This document shows positions 55,557-63,921 of a stretch of DNA of 64,000 nucleotides, in pieces. Positions within the stretch are counted from its first letter, which is position 1. Every line of letters begins with the position of its first letter. Where the stretch lies: the NCBI GenBank assembly GCA_016165875.1, contig JABBOT010000004.1, positions 6,393,351 through 6,457,350 on the forward strand, in the 5' to 3' direction. Below the pieces are notes generated by a model. It was not told the DNA's origin and searched no databases. It saw nothing but the letters and a program-made list of their open reading frames with translations. Made by a program: the position numbers and the translations under genes. This stretch comes from Acanthopleura granulata (taxonomy: Eukaryota > Mollusca > Polyplacophora > Chitonida > Chitonidae).

Positions 55557-56240
55557 TGCTGTTATGGGGCACACATGATGCTGGGGAATACGAGGCTTTG
55601 GGAGAGCCACCGATAACTATTTAATTTGCCTACATGGAAATTTGAAGTTTGCTCTCTTCGAATGACCCAACGGCGGAATCGTCTCGTCAAAATGGATTTC
55701 TGTTTCCTGTGTTAATCTGTATCTAAAAAAACAGCTTTATTGCCCTTCGCATGCATTAAAATAAATGATTCAAGTTGTAATATCCAATGTATATCCTATC
55801 ATATACTATTGTAAATAGCGGTCCATGTAGGCATACGTTATGGATTTATAATTGTTTACGTGATTATTTGTTCTTTGTTCACCAGTGTTTTGTGCTGAAT
55901 GTCAGTTTGATTTTGTTGCCCACAACAAATCGTGACTGAACTAGATCTCCCGCTGAAATAATGTTATGTTGAGAAGGATGGAGCTCTAGCTTTGAAAAAT
56001 TTTCCGACCGGATCAGATATGACCTTTGAACTGTAAACCATGAGTCTGTGTCAGCAGATTCTGTGCAGATTCAGTTAAGTTTTGAACATCCAACCTAAAT
56101 TGGAAAGTCAACCGTGTCGACTTTTATAACTTTGTACAACTACAATGTGTATCTGTCTCGCTTCCTTGGGGTATAATAATAGTGTATGATTTTTGACAGA
56201 GAACACCTTGTCCAGAAGTCTCAGTGTTTCAAAGTGTAAG
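55557..56240. other. Non-coding sequence
   Basis: Between the minisatellite and the diverged SINE. Nothing supportable is seen. Confidence 0.5.
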
Positions 56241-56500
56241 TTATTATTTGTTTGTATTGGTATTTGATTTATGTGAGGACGGCCAGCTTGATGGTGAGAG
56301 GAACACCTGAGGGAAGCCAAAACCATTTGCATATTGTTGACAGACCCTCCCACGTACGACCGGAGATCAACCAGCTTGAGCTGAACTTGATTGTGTCGCG
56401 TTGGTGAGAGGCTTGGTCAATGTCCTGCGCTAGCACTCTAATCATAAAACGCATTAACAAATCTAGACAACCGTGCTAACAGTTAGACCGTTCGCCCACG
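56241..56500 (-). mobile_element. tRNA-derived SINE family A-related, diverged, with head
   Basis: A diverged copy with the body (CTCCCACGTACGACCGG) and a head whose minus strand reads GTGGGCGAACGGTCTAACTG. It lies about 360 bp past the distal polyadenylation signal of the minus-strand gene, in the same orientation. Confidence 0.72.
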
Positions 56501-56877
56501 TAACCAAAAGTCGTTGTTAACTAAACAATATCTTCTGTCAGCTTTTGTGTTGTAGTGATTCTACACGACGCTGACGGTATATTCAAAAGAAGATAAATCT
56601 TTCGTGAAAAATTATATGGACTTTACCATTTTGTTCCATAAAGAGATATTAAACGTTTAGGCGTATCTAAGGATAACCAATTCTTTATTACTTACTTTCT
56701 TTCTATCGGATTTTATTTCACATCACCAAGTCACTGTTTCATGTATTCAGGGTATATGGACATTCAGAAATGCCCTAAAGCAAATGATGCCCTAATTTCG
56801 GTCACCTCTCCAACACAGGATTTTTTTTTTATTGTTGTTGAACAACGTTGACACGAACGCAGGTCAGATTAGTCAGC

Positions 56878-56883
56878 TTTATT
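56878..56883 (-). terminator. AATAAA polyadenylation signal, distal
   Basis: AATAAA on the minus strand. The 600 bp before it (57,486 down to 56,884) is AT-rich, non-repetitive and without open frames, consistent with a long 3' UTR. A second AATAAA followed by an A run lies at about 56,822-56,831. Confidence 0.45.
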
Positions 56884-57486
56884 TTAGTCCAGGGCAAATT
56901 ACACACATCTATACAAAGACATCAACAAAAGCATACAGTTTCCATACCAAAATAAGTAAACAAGATATGACAATTTACATTCCAGAAATAGTATAAATAT
57001 TAAATTACACAGTTGATATACATGTAACGCAAATCCACACTTCATATGAAGTACCGCAAACAAAAATTAAAGGACCAGTATGTATAAAAAAAACCGTCTA
57101 GATTAAATTTCAAAAATCACGTAGTCCCTATGAGGCGACCAGCATAAATCAGATGTACTTCACAAGCACAAAAATGCCATATAATTCTACCAAAGCATAG
57201 TCCATAAGAAATACACAAAAAACAAAATGAAAAATATTATTGCAGCAGGCAGAGTATAGATCTCAAATATCAGTCAGTGTAAAACACAGGGAATCAATCA
57301 AAAGTACCATTATGCCCATGCAAACGTCCAAATAAAATTCCACGTACTAATCTCTCTTATGCAAATGCACCCAAAATAAAAGTCCGTAATGTAGGCAAAT
57401 GGGGTTATATGTTTGTAACATCACCCTCCATGTAGCAATTGCAAGGTGTGGTTTAAGGTAAAAAGCCTTTCTTACATATACTAACA
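56884..57486 (-). other. Probable 3' UTR of the minus-strand gene
   Basis: The stretch between the candidate last exon and the distal AATAAA. It has no sustained open frame and no recognisable repeat. The assignment rests only on position and on the polyadenylation signal. Confidence 0.35.
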
Positions 57487-57633
57487 CTACCGCAGAGCAA
57501 ACTCACTAAACCAGGCATTGTACTGTCCACACGTTGCCTTCAGTTTACTCTTCGTCACCTTTAATACCACCATAGCAACAGGAGAGTGGACTTGACCATC
57601 TGAATTTCTGTTTTCCCTCTTTCCCGGAATCCT
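57487..57633 (-). other. Candidate alternative last exon
   Basis: Acceptor TTTATGTTACAG starts a 49-codon frame (RIPGKRENRN... to FSEFALR, then TAG at 57,487). It lies in the transcription direction just beyond exon 13, and an AATAAA follows about 600 nt later. To be read in this frame it needs a phase-0 donor in exon 13; the only candidates I see are weak (AGA|GTGTCC). It could instead belong to the 3' UTR. Confidence 0.35.
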
Positions 57634-57710
57634 CTGTAACATAAACGACATTGTATCAGTGAAACATATAATACGATTTTGCTCCATACTCTTTGAAGAG
57701 CTCCAGGTCT

Positions 57711-57716
57711 TTTATT
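57711..57716 (-). terminator. AATAAA polyadenylation signal, proximal
   Basis: AATAAA on the minus strand, downstream of the exon 13 stop codon. It would give a 3' UTR of about 200 nt. Confidence 0.4.
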
Positions 57717-57908
57717 ATTTTCGCAGATGGCCAGTTTGTTTTACGCCACTTTACAGTCTGCTGTAGTAAAACTAACAAAACAATTTGTTATGCTTACAAA
57801 AATTGCATTACTTGCTGATAAATAATGATTCTTGCCACAAGGAATGTCAGTGGAGCTTTAGCCAAATTTTAGAATGATGTCTGCATAGATTTTCACCCGA
57901 AGTGCATG

Positions 57909-58073
57909 TTATGCCAGATTTCTCTCGACTTTGGTTCTATCCACCCAACAAACTGTATTTGAGTGATTAAGAATAAATGTGAAACAGGACTGACCCAATG
58001 TATTTAATCCAAAATAATTATCGGAGCCTGTCAGATCGGACACTCTCTTCCTTTCGGTTTGTTTATCCGAGAC
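57909..58073 (-). CDS. Exon 13, terminal coding exon in the main model
   Basis: Acceptor TTCTGTTTTAG starts residues 734-787 in phase 0 (VSDKQTERKRVSDLTG), ending ERNLA and TAA at 57,909-57,911. An AATAAA at 57,711-57,716 lies about 195 nt downstream of the stop, which fits a short 3' UTR. The last 35 residues look less like the rest of the protein, so a splice inside this exon to the candidate exon at 57,633 is an alternative. Confidence 0.62.
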   Translation of the reverse strand, partial: VSDKQTERKRVSDLTGSDNYFGLNTLGQSCFTFILNHSNTVCWVDRTKVERNLA

Positions 58074-61000
58074 CTAAAACAGAAGTACAGAAATGGATTA
58101 GTGACGGGCAACAGTCGACAAGATTTCTGCCTAGATCCTGAATAATATATTCGACTCTATATATACAACTTATGATTGTAAGAAAGATCCTGTAACCTGC
58201 TAATTTATTAACTATCAGACATTACCTGTGGTTCCTTGTCTTCAACTGTCACTTTGTTGTCTTCTTTGTTCTTGTAACGTCTGCTTGACCTAAAGTTTCT
58301 CATAATCTGAAAGCAAAAGAATTTTGGAATGTGACATAAAGGTCAATGGAATTGACGCAATTACATTTACAGGTCTACTCCAAAGTAATTATTTTGTGGG
58401 CAGTAATATGGTCTGTAAAATAAAATATAACGGTTCAAAACATTTACCTTGAATAGTCTCCTGATACAAGAAGGCTTGAATTGACGCTTTTTGCCGCAAT
58501 CAGCCCTTCCATTCTCGTCTGATTTGTCAACTGGTTCTTTGTGACACTTTGTGCTTGCCTGGTATCTGCCTGTGTCTTTCTGAGACTGGTCCAAAGCAAT
58601 AGCCTGTAGGTGCCCGTTTACCTCGATACAATGTCCATCCATCTCACTCCTGTGTCTCTCCACCTCACTAAAGGGTCCACATGTTTCAGCTCTCTGCCCA
58701 TGGCCCTCTCCCTTGGACTGTTCCACAAGCTTTACCCAAGGCTGGCCAGCATTTTGTGCCGAACGTCCGTCAGCATCCATCCCAATGTGTTGTCCACTTG
58801 CCTCGTTTATCTGTCCAGTCGTGACTTCTTGCAGATGGTCAACAAACTTTGACTCCGGGTCAACAAGCTGTGTTTGTGGTTGGTCAGTAACATTTGCCTG
58901 AGGTTGTTCAGTAAGCTTTGCCTCATTTTGGTCAGTAACATTCGCCTGAGATTGTTCAGCAAGCTTTGCCTCAGTCTGGTCAATAACATTTGCCTGAGGC
59001 TGTTCACCAAGCTTTGCCTCATTTTGGTCAATAACATTTGCCTGAGGCTGTTCACCAAGCTTTGCCTCAATTTGGTCTGCAACTTTTGCCAGAGGTTGTT
59101 CAGCAAGCGTTGCCTGTAGCTGGTAAGCACGATTGGCCTGGGGCTGGTCAGCACGATTACCCAGGGGTTGGTTCGCAGGCTTTTGCACATTTGCCTGTCC
59201 GCTGCTGTCTTCCTGGAACTGATTTCGTGTAGCAAGGGACATTCTTTCCTGACCCTGTTTTCCCTGGGGCGGGCCCTTTTGTGCCTCAGGTGATTTTTCG
59301 TCAAGGTCAAGAACTGCGCTTTTCCCAGACAGTATGTCGGCGTGGTGGGCAAAGTAAGGAGCATCCATGGACGTCAAAAGCTGGATGTCCAACTTGTGGA
59401 CCTTTCGGAAGATTTGAGCTATCAGGGTACCGATACAGAGAACTACAACAAACATACAAGATACACAAAGTCCAAAAAGAGAGGCTTCGATTCATGGATT
59501 TCATCAATGACACCTCAGTATTGGTTAGTCACCACAGTTATAGATTCAATTGATCTGGCCTGTAACTCATCAAAATCACAGCGATGGGGACCTAATGCCT
59601 TCTTCTAGACATCATCAACAGTCAAATTCAAGTACATATTACTAACAACAAAGTCATGACTCGCAGGTAAAAACTTAAAACAAACCTTCCACATTCCTGG
59701 CTCCCCTGTATGGCTCCATCGAACGACCTTTCAAAGATCCTCCACCAGCAACAGCACAAATTGATGCAACGGCTTTCATGTGATTGAAGGTCAACTGTGA
59801 ATGGAGACAGAAAGTAGCTAATTATCATATATTAAACAAAATCAATCATCTGTCAAGTTGGAGCATGACGATAATCGTTTCGTAGGTTAATTATACACTT
59901 TACAACACTTACCTCCTCACTTAATTCGTCTAGTTCAGGGTTGCAACCTGTCTTCGTAAAAGCACAGAGAATGACCGGTCTAGATCCATGCATAATACCC
60001 TGAATATAATCCCTGGCAGAGTGAGCTAAAAAATACATTCAAAAGACAGCAAGGTCAGGTAAAGGCAGCAATTTTCAAAAAGCCAGAGTTTTCCAACAAA
60101 CAGAGAAAACCAATGTGCATGTCTGGTAAAAAAAATTTGGAAGACAGAGGCTAAATGTGTTTTTATTCCAAACATCTGGTAATAATAGAACACAGAGAAA
60201 ACAGTTGATGTACTTGTCATACTCACAATAAATGATCATGGGTGTCTTGGGTGTCCAGAGCTTTGCGTTTTCTGGTCTTTCCTGTTGAATATAAAGATGC
60301 TATCAATTGTAATATTTGTAAACAATGCAAACAAAAAAAAATTTATTGAAAAAGATGTGATAAGATCTTATATAAAGCAGGAGAGTTAAATGTGTCACTT
60401 TAGCACATTAATTACCATGCATATGACTTTGCAGATTCATGTAAGTTGCAGTATACCCTGCATGCACTAAAGACCATTATGTTAGAAGGATAACATAACC
60501 AACAGCTGGTTGAAATTGGTCCCTAAAATATTTACCATTCCATTATCCTCTTCCAAATGCATGCGGTAAACTCGACTTCCCTTGGGTATCTCCGTGAAGG
60601 TGAATTCCGTCTTAACAGAGTACCTCAAGAACTCGGCTGAAAATTTCACAGAAAAGTTTTATGTAACATTGTAACTATTTAGAATAAATTCATGATTTGA
60701 GATATTGAGTTGTTATGTCAGACATAAATGTTGGTGATGAACTTTATCCAGAAAAGAACTATTAAAGCAATTTCACCTGAGACAAGCTTAAGGTTAACTG
60801 ACATCCCAAGCGTCAGTGGGAAGAAACAATCATCAAACTCACATTTGCACTTAAGTTTCTCTCGAGAAATTAATGGCCGGACATTCGTTGTAGATTTGGG
60901 GCGGCACAAGATGGAAGTTGGCATCTTGTCCGTCTCGGGGACTGGATCCTTGGGACAGTGTGAGTTGTAATCAGGTGTATATGGGGAAGTCTGGGTGCCG

Positions 61001-63583
61001 CCTTGGGGCGTAGCTGAAGGTAGAGCTCCGTCAGAAACTTTAGCATATCCTGGAACGTGATGAAGGACGACACCACGGATTAACGCTTAACACAAAATGA
61101 GTTCCATCAAACTAAAACACCAATTGTGTGACACAAGTCTGACAAAGTATACATGACTTTATCCCTGCTGTCAGTTATGTAATACATAAATCAGAACGGT
61201 ATGAATTAAACCTTACATGACACGGCGTAATGTTAACTTCAATGGTAGACAGAGACACATAAACAAGATGCAAGCCTTGAACAACTTTTTGTAACTTTAT
61301 TATGAAACAGGATCATTTAGAAATGTCTTAAATTACTTACCACTAATCTTTGGTAAATCAACTGTGGACTGGCTTCCCTGGCCCAACTCCTTTATCAGGT
61401 GAAAAGAAAATATGTTATTAATAACATACTTAGATCTAAACTCAACGATGCAAGCTTACTCACCAGCTTTACCTTTACACTTGCAACAGACCCACGTACA
61501 TTTACGATCCATATAATGTAAATTGTACACAAAGGTTATTTCTTTTCGCTTTCTTCGCAATTTTCTACACAGGAGTACTGTGGACTTTGTATATAGTTTA
61601 ATATTGAATGACAACATTATGTTAATTGGTGTGTAGTTTAACTTACGTTCACCTGTCCACCCGATTGCACAGTATCTACCATATGTGAATAAGCTAACGC
61701 CATGTTTAGATTCCTCGTCATCCACAAGAGATATTGTCTGGAATGACATCACATTAAAGTGTTAGAATAAGTCTAATATATTTACCTTGGGTAGATTTAC
61801 TTTGGTTCCCGTATCGCCCTGCTTCCTGGAATTGTCAATCGGGAATCTCCTCAGATTTTTCAGCTGCGTTCTCCTCATGTAAAAACTCACCAGGTACGCT
61901 GTAACAACACAACTTACGCTGAATCAAAATATCTTTCAAAAAACCCATCAAGTATAAACAATATTCTTAACTCTACGAACCAGCCAGAGTGGATTTTTGC
62001 TTTTGATAGTATTTAATGTACAATATATCGTCAGGTGGCTTGACCACGTTCAGTTTATACCTAGAACATCGGCCATTTAGTCTTCACAAGCCATCCTTGC
62101 CCGACTCTCCCCAACTCCTGACTCAGTAAAGCCCGCAAACCTTGCCTGCACGTGTAACGCAATACAATAAACCTTGTACTTACGCATTCTGCGTTTGCTC
62201 ACGTGATCTTCAAGCAAACTAACTCCATAATATATTTCTGTGATCCAGTCGCTTCTCTGTGGATAAACGTAATTTTCACGCATAACATTACATAAAATTT
62301 TACACACTGCACAGTGGTGGTCCTTCCTAAATACTATGCCTAAACATATGAAGGTGAAACAGCACGGATTATTACTTGATACTGAACGTGTAATTTATAT
62401 AAAAGTTTACACAAAACCAAATTTTACGTTCGCACATTAGGTGTGTTAAGAGAGATTAGATTTTGTGCAAACCTACGGGCTTTTAATTTATTAAATGCAC
62501 TAGTAAATTAAAGAATACAGACGAACATATAACATCAAAGGTTTACCTCTGAATTATGCTCCACTTTATAGTATCTTTTTACGTGTGATCATAAGGTGTG
62601 TACACTAGGGATAAATTGACCTGTTACCAACAATATCAAACATCTGTCACGGAGAGGCAAATACGACCATTGTATGCAACGTTACACAAATGCATGGAAT
62701 GTACATGGTTTGTGATTTGAGCATACTAGTTGACAACAGCTGATGAAGAAAATAGGGAATACTGAAGTGCTGGTGAGCCTTTGTGTTATACGTTTTACGT
62801 ATGGTTTTCCTGGTGGCAAGCCTCGCCAACTAGAAAGGAAACAACCTTTCTTTGGGCAACTTTATCTTTTTGTGTTTGATCATAAGGTGTGTACACTGGG
62901 GAGAAACCTGTTGTAGAAAGCTACCTGAGCGTTTCGTCGGGTATTCCCCTTGAAGACGACACTTCTGGGCAGGATGCCGTCTTGGTTACGGATTCGTCCC
63001 TGTAGTACAGGGCTTATCTTGTTCTCCTGGTCACGCTTCAGAAACATCAATAGTGGCCCATCACATACAGTCTGGTTGATCAAAATCAGGCGTTTTGGGC
63101 GATCTGCCAAGTGCACACAAAAACAGCAGAGCTTAAAACTTACGTCACAATTTTACAATGTGTTAGGCATTAATTGGGGTGACATATTCCGATTTCTTCC
63201 GGGGATTACAAATGTTTTGTTAAATGTAAGAAATATACTGGATGTGGTATTTTGGAACCGAGACAACACAACCGCTTCATCAATAAAAAAAAAACTGCCT
63301 GTGAATTCCCATTTACACTGCAACGGTACTCTACCTTGAAAATAACTGCTCAAAAACACATCAGTAAACTCTCTGTTTGAATACACCGCGTACAACTTTC
63401 AGAAAGGCATTCAAATAGATGACTTGTAAATCATGCACTGATAGGTTTGTCAGTGATAAATGCACTGTTATGTTTGCATACAACTGCACATATTACAACT
63501 ACTCGCCTCGTGGAAGTACACTTACTTGTGTTTTCGCTCATTCCACCAATGGTAGAAACCGTATCAGATTGCTCCTCTGACAT
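57909..63583 (-). CDS. Uncharacterised 787-residue protein, 13 coding exons, octapeptide repeats
   Basis: I do not recognise this protein. Thirteen exons with GT donors and AG acceptors join, from high to low coordinates, into one 2,364-nt frame (787 codons plus TAA) with no stop at any junction. The exon phases agree throughout. Residues 1-160 are basic and hydrophilic. Residues 159-282 include a Cys-containing stretch (C225, C227, C232) followed by FFPLTLG. Residues 283-400 look like alternating strands and helices (MIIYS, ELDELSEE, VEVLCIGT). Residues 465-576 are a tandem octapeptide repeat, and the C-terminus is basic. No signal peptide or transmembrane segment is visible, so an intracellular protein is inferred. 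Weak resemblance to CABIT (residues about 35-80 and 220-275) and to SEFIR/TIR (about 295-385) is only a hypothesis. The start ATG at 63,583 has A at -3, but the frame is open back to the exon's acceptor, so the true start may lie upstream. The coding model is well supported by its phases; the function is unknown. Confidence 0.82.
58226..58306 (-). CDS. Exon 12 of the 787-residue protein
   Basis: Acceptor TTTTGCTTTCAG and donor CCACAG|GTAATG bound 81 nt encoding residues 707-733 (phase 0 to 0). It is strongly charged (NFRSSRRYKNKEDNK). Confidence 0.78.
58448..59442 (-). CDS. Exon 11 of the 787-residue protein (large, repeat-bearing)
   Basis: A 995-nt exon encoding residues 375-706. It lies in the longest open frame of the window (362 codons). 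The acceptor TTGTATGTTTGTTGTAG has a strong pyrimidine tract and joins exon 10 in phase 1; the donor is TTCAAG|GTAAAT. A Met-initiated reading from 59,455 would begin with a hydrophobic MFVVVLCIGT and mimic a membrane anchor, but the upstream phase chain makes this an internal exon. Order: VLCIGTLIAQIF strand/helix, acidic linker, Gln-rich linker, about 14 octapeptide repeats (residues 465-576), degenerate repeats, and a Lys/Arg- and Cys-bearing end (CGKKRQFKPSCIRRLFK). Confidence 0.88.
58838..59173 (-). repeat. 48-bp coding tandem repeat (two 8-residue units)
   Basis: The protein repeat is [DE]-Q-x-[EQ]-A-[KN]-[LV]-x, alternating DQNEAKLG-type and EQPQANVI-type units, about 14 octads. At the DNA level the higher-order period is 48 bp; for example GTCAGTAAC starts at both 58,883 and 58,931. 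The most homogeneous copies lie at 58,870-59,080 and units decay toward both ends. Since 48 is divisible by three, the repeat also holds open other frames on both strands, which explains overlapping spurious frames here. Confidence 0.92.
59686..59794 (-). CDS. Exon 10 of the 787-residue protein
   Basis: Acceptor CCATTCACAG and donor GAAG|GTTTGT bound 109 nt encoding residues 339-374 (phase 0 in, 1 out). It reads LTFNHMKAVASICAVAGGG, then a Gly/Arg-rich loop ending RNVE. Confidence 0.76.
59913..60025 (-). CDS. Exon 9 of the 787-residue protein
   Basis: Acceptor ATTTTTTAG and donor GAGGAG|GTAAGT bound 113 nt encoding residues 301-338 (phase 1 in, 0 out). It reads HSARDYIQGIMHG, then VILCAFTKTGCNPELDELSEE. 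The helix followed by Cys and an acidic strand is the best point of comparison with SEFIR domains of IL-17 receptors, but similarity is low. Confidence 0.77.
60227..60281 (-). CDS. Exon 8 of the 787-residue protein
   Basis: Acceptor TTCAACAG and donor TATT|GTGAGT bound 55 nt encoding residues 283-300. It ends KTPMIIY, a short strand that continues as S-H-S in the next exon. It is the start of the segment that weakly resembles the first strand of a SEFIR or TIR domain. Confidence 0.74.
60536..60636 (-). CDS. Exon 7 of the 787-residue protein
   Basis: Acceptor ATTTTCAG and donor GGAATG|GTAAAT bound 101 nt encoding residues 249-282 (phase 1 in, 0 out). The sequence FTFTEIPKGSRVYRMHL alternates hydrophobic and polar residues, as expected of beta strands continuing the domain begun in the previous exon. 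Confidence 0.76.
60777..61049 (-). CDS. Exon 6 of the 787-residue protein (Cys-rich segment)
   Basis: Acceptor GTTCCAG and donor CTCAG|GTGAAA bound 273 nt encoding residues 158-248 (phase 1 to 1). The first half is a Pro/Ser/Thr-rich linker. The second half is REKLKCKCEFDDCFFPLTLG, a compact segment with three Cys and a Phe-Pro-Leu. This is the second place where a CABIT-like core (Cys, spacer, hydrophobic-Pro-hydrophobic, Gly) might be read. Confidence 0.8.
61341..61389 (-). CDS. Exon 5 of the main model (short)
   Basis: Only 49 nt, residues 142-157, with acceptor CCTGATAAAG and donor AGTG|GTAAGT. It joins exon 4 directly in phase 0. It encodes LGQGSQSTVDLPK, which echoes the QGDTGTKVNLPK at the end of the previous exon, so the two may derive from an exon duplication. 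Confidence 0.62.
61653..61737 (-). other. Possible optional exon between exons 4 and 6
   Basis: Acceptor CATTCCAG starts an open frame in phase 0 (TISLVDDEESKHG). Two donors are possible, at 61,653 (ACAG|GTGAAC) and 61,647 (GAAC|GTAAGT), but both leave phase 1. The next exon needs phase 0, so including this exon breaks the frame unless a further exon is used. A candidate further exon near 61,481-61,585 also ends in phase 1. It may be an alternative or poison exon, or not an exon at all. Confidence 0.35.
61786..61898 (-). CDS. Exon 4 of the 787-residue protein
   Basis: Acceptor TTGTTACAG and donor CCCAAG|GTAAAT bound 113 nt encoding residues 104-141 (phase 1 in, 0 out). It is Arg/Lys-rich (YMRRTQLKNLRRF) and ends KVNLPK. 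A GTGAGT inside the exon could act as a second donor. Confidence 0.72.
62184..62256 (-). CDS. Exon 3 of the 787-residue protein
   Basis: Acceptor TTTATCCACAG and donor ATGC|GTAAGT bound 73 nt encoding residues 80-103, beginning RSDWITEIYYGVSLLED (phase 0 in, 1 out). The intron before it carries one copy of the 230-240 bp duplicated sequence. Confidence 0.75.
62572..62610. repeat. 39-bp direct repeat, left copy
   Basis: TATCTTTTT followed by TGATCATAAGGTGTGTACACT and AGGGA; nearly the same sequence recurs at 62,863-62,901. The two flank copy 1 of the duplicated sequence. Confidence 0.8.
62621..62848. repeat. Duplicated intronic sequence, copy 1
   Basis: Closely matches 63,678-63,921 in direct orientation. 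Both begin CTGTTACCAACAATATC and share long identical stretches, ending near GGAAACAACCTT. This copy lies between exons 2 and 3 and lacks about 16-20 bp present in the other copy after GTTATACGTTTT. Confidence 0.9.
62863..62901. repeat. 39-bp direct repeat, right copy
   Basis: Partner of 62,572-62,610 about 291 bp away, close to the donor of exon 2. Together with the enclosed block it suggests a local tandem duplication or an insertion with an unusually long flanking duplication. Confidence 0.8.
62925..63103 (-). CDS. Exon 2 of the 787-residue protein
   Basis: Acceptor CTTGGCAG and donor CTCAG|GTAGC bound 179 nt encoding residues 20-79 (phase 1 in, 0 out). It starts RPKRLILINQTVCDGP and contains ILPRSVVFKGNTRR. 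The LP..(V)FKG pattern is the part that weakly recalls a CABIT core motif. Confidence 0.78.
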
Positions 63584-63593
63584 TATAAAGCTT
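63526..63593 (-). CDS. Exon 1 of the 787-residue protein (5' UTR plus start)
   Basis: The exon is preceded by a good acceptor (TTCTCTTTCAG) and ends at ACAA|GTAAGT. The ATG is at 63,581-63,583 and gives residues 1-19, beginning MSEEQSD, ending in phase 1. Because a splice acceptor lies 10 nt upstream of the ATG, at least one further 5' exon must exist. It may be non-coding, and I could not place it in the window. Confidence 0.75.
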
Positions 63594-63677
63594 CTGAAAG
63601 AGAATACCTCATCAGCACAATTCTGCCGTTGACACTGATAACACTCATAATATCAACACATGAAAGTTGGGTGTAAT

Positions 63678-63921
63678 CTGTTACCAACAATATCAAACAT
63701 CTGTCACGGAGAGGCAAATTCGACCATTACATGGAACGTTGCATACTTGTATGGAATGTACATGGTTTGTGATTTGAGCATACTAGTTGACAACAGCTGA
63801 TCAAGAAAATGGGGAATACCGAAGTGCTGGTGAGCCTTTGTGTTATACGTTTTCTGTGCCGTCATTCAATTGTTTACGTATGGCTTTCCTGGTTGTAAGG
63901 AACTAGCAAGGAAACAACCTT
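63678..63921. repeat. Duplicated sequence, copy 2, upstream of exon 1
   Basis: Direct-orientation partner of 62,621-62,848, about 1,057 bp away, on the other side of exons 1 and 2. It has an internal insertion (CTGTGCCGTCATTC region). Flanking sequence is not shared, so the copied block is only about 240 bp. Confidence 0.9.

Noticed and set aside
58807..59364. A 185-codon open frame on the minus strand and an 81-codon frame on the plus strand across the octapeptide repeat
   Set aside because: The 48-bp repeat is a multiple of three, so it keeps other frames open by repetition. The splice-consistent frame is the 362-codon one.
59443..59455. Met start at 59,455 with a hydrophobic N-terminus, as a separate membrane-anchored gene
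   Set aside because: A strong acceptor at 59,443 joins this exon in phase to ten upstream exons; the hydrophobic codons before it are the intron's pyrimidine tract.
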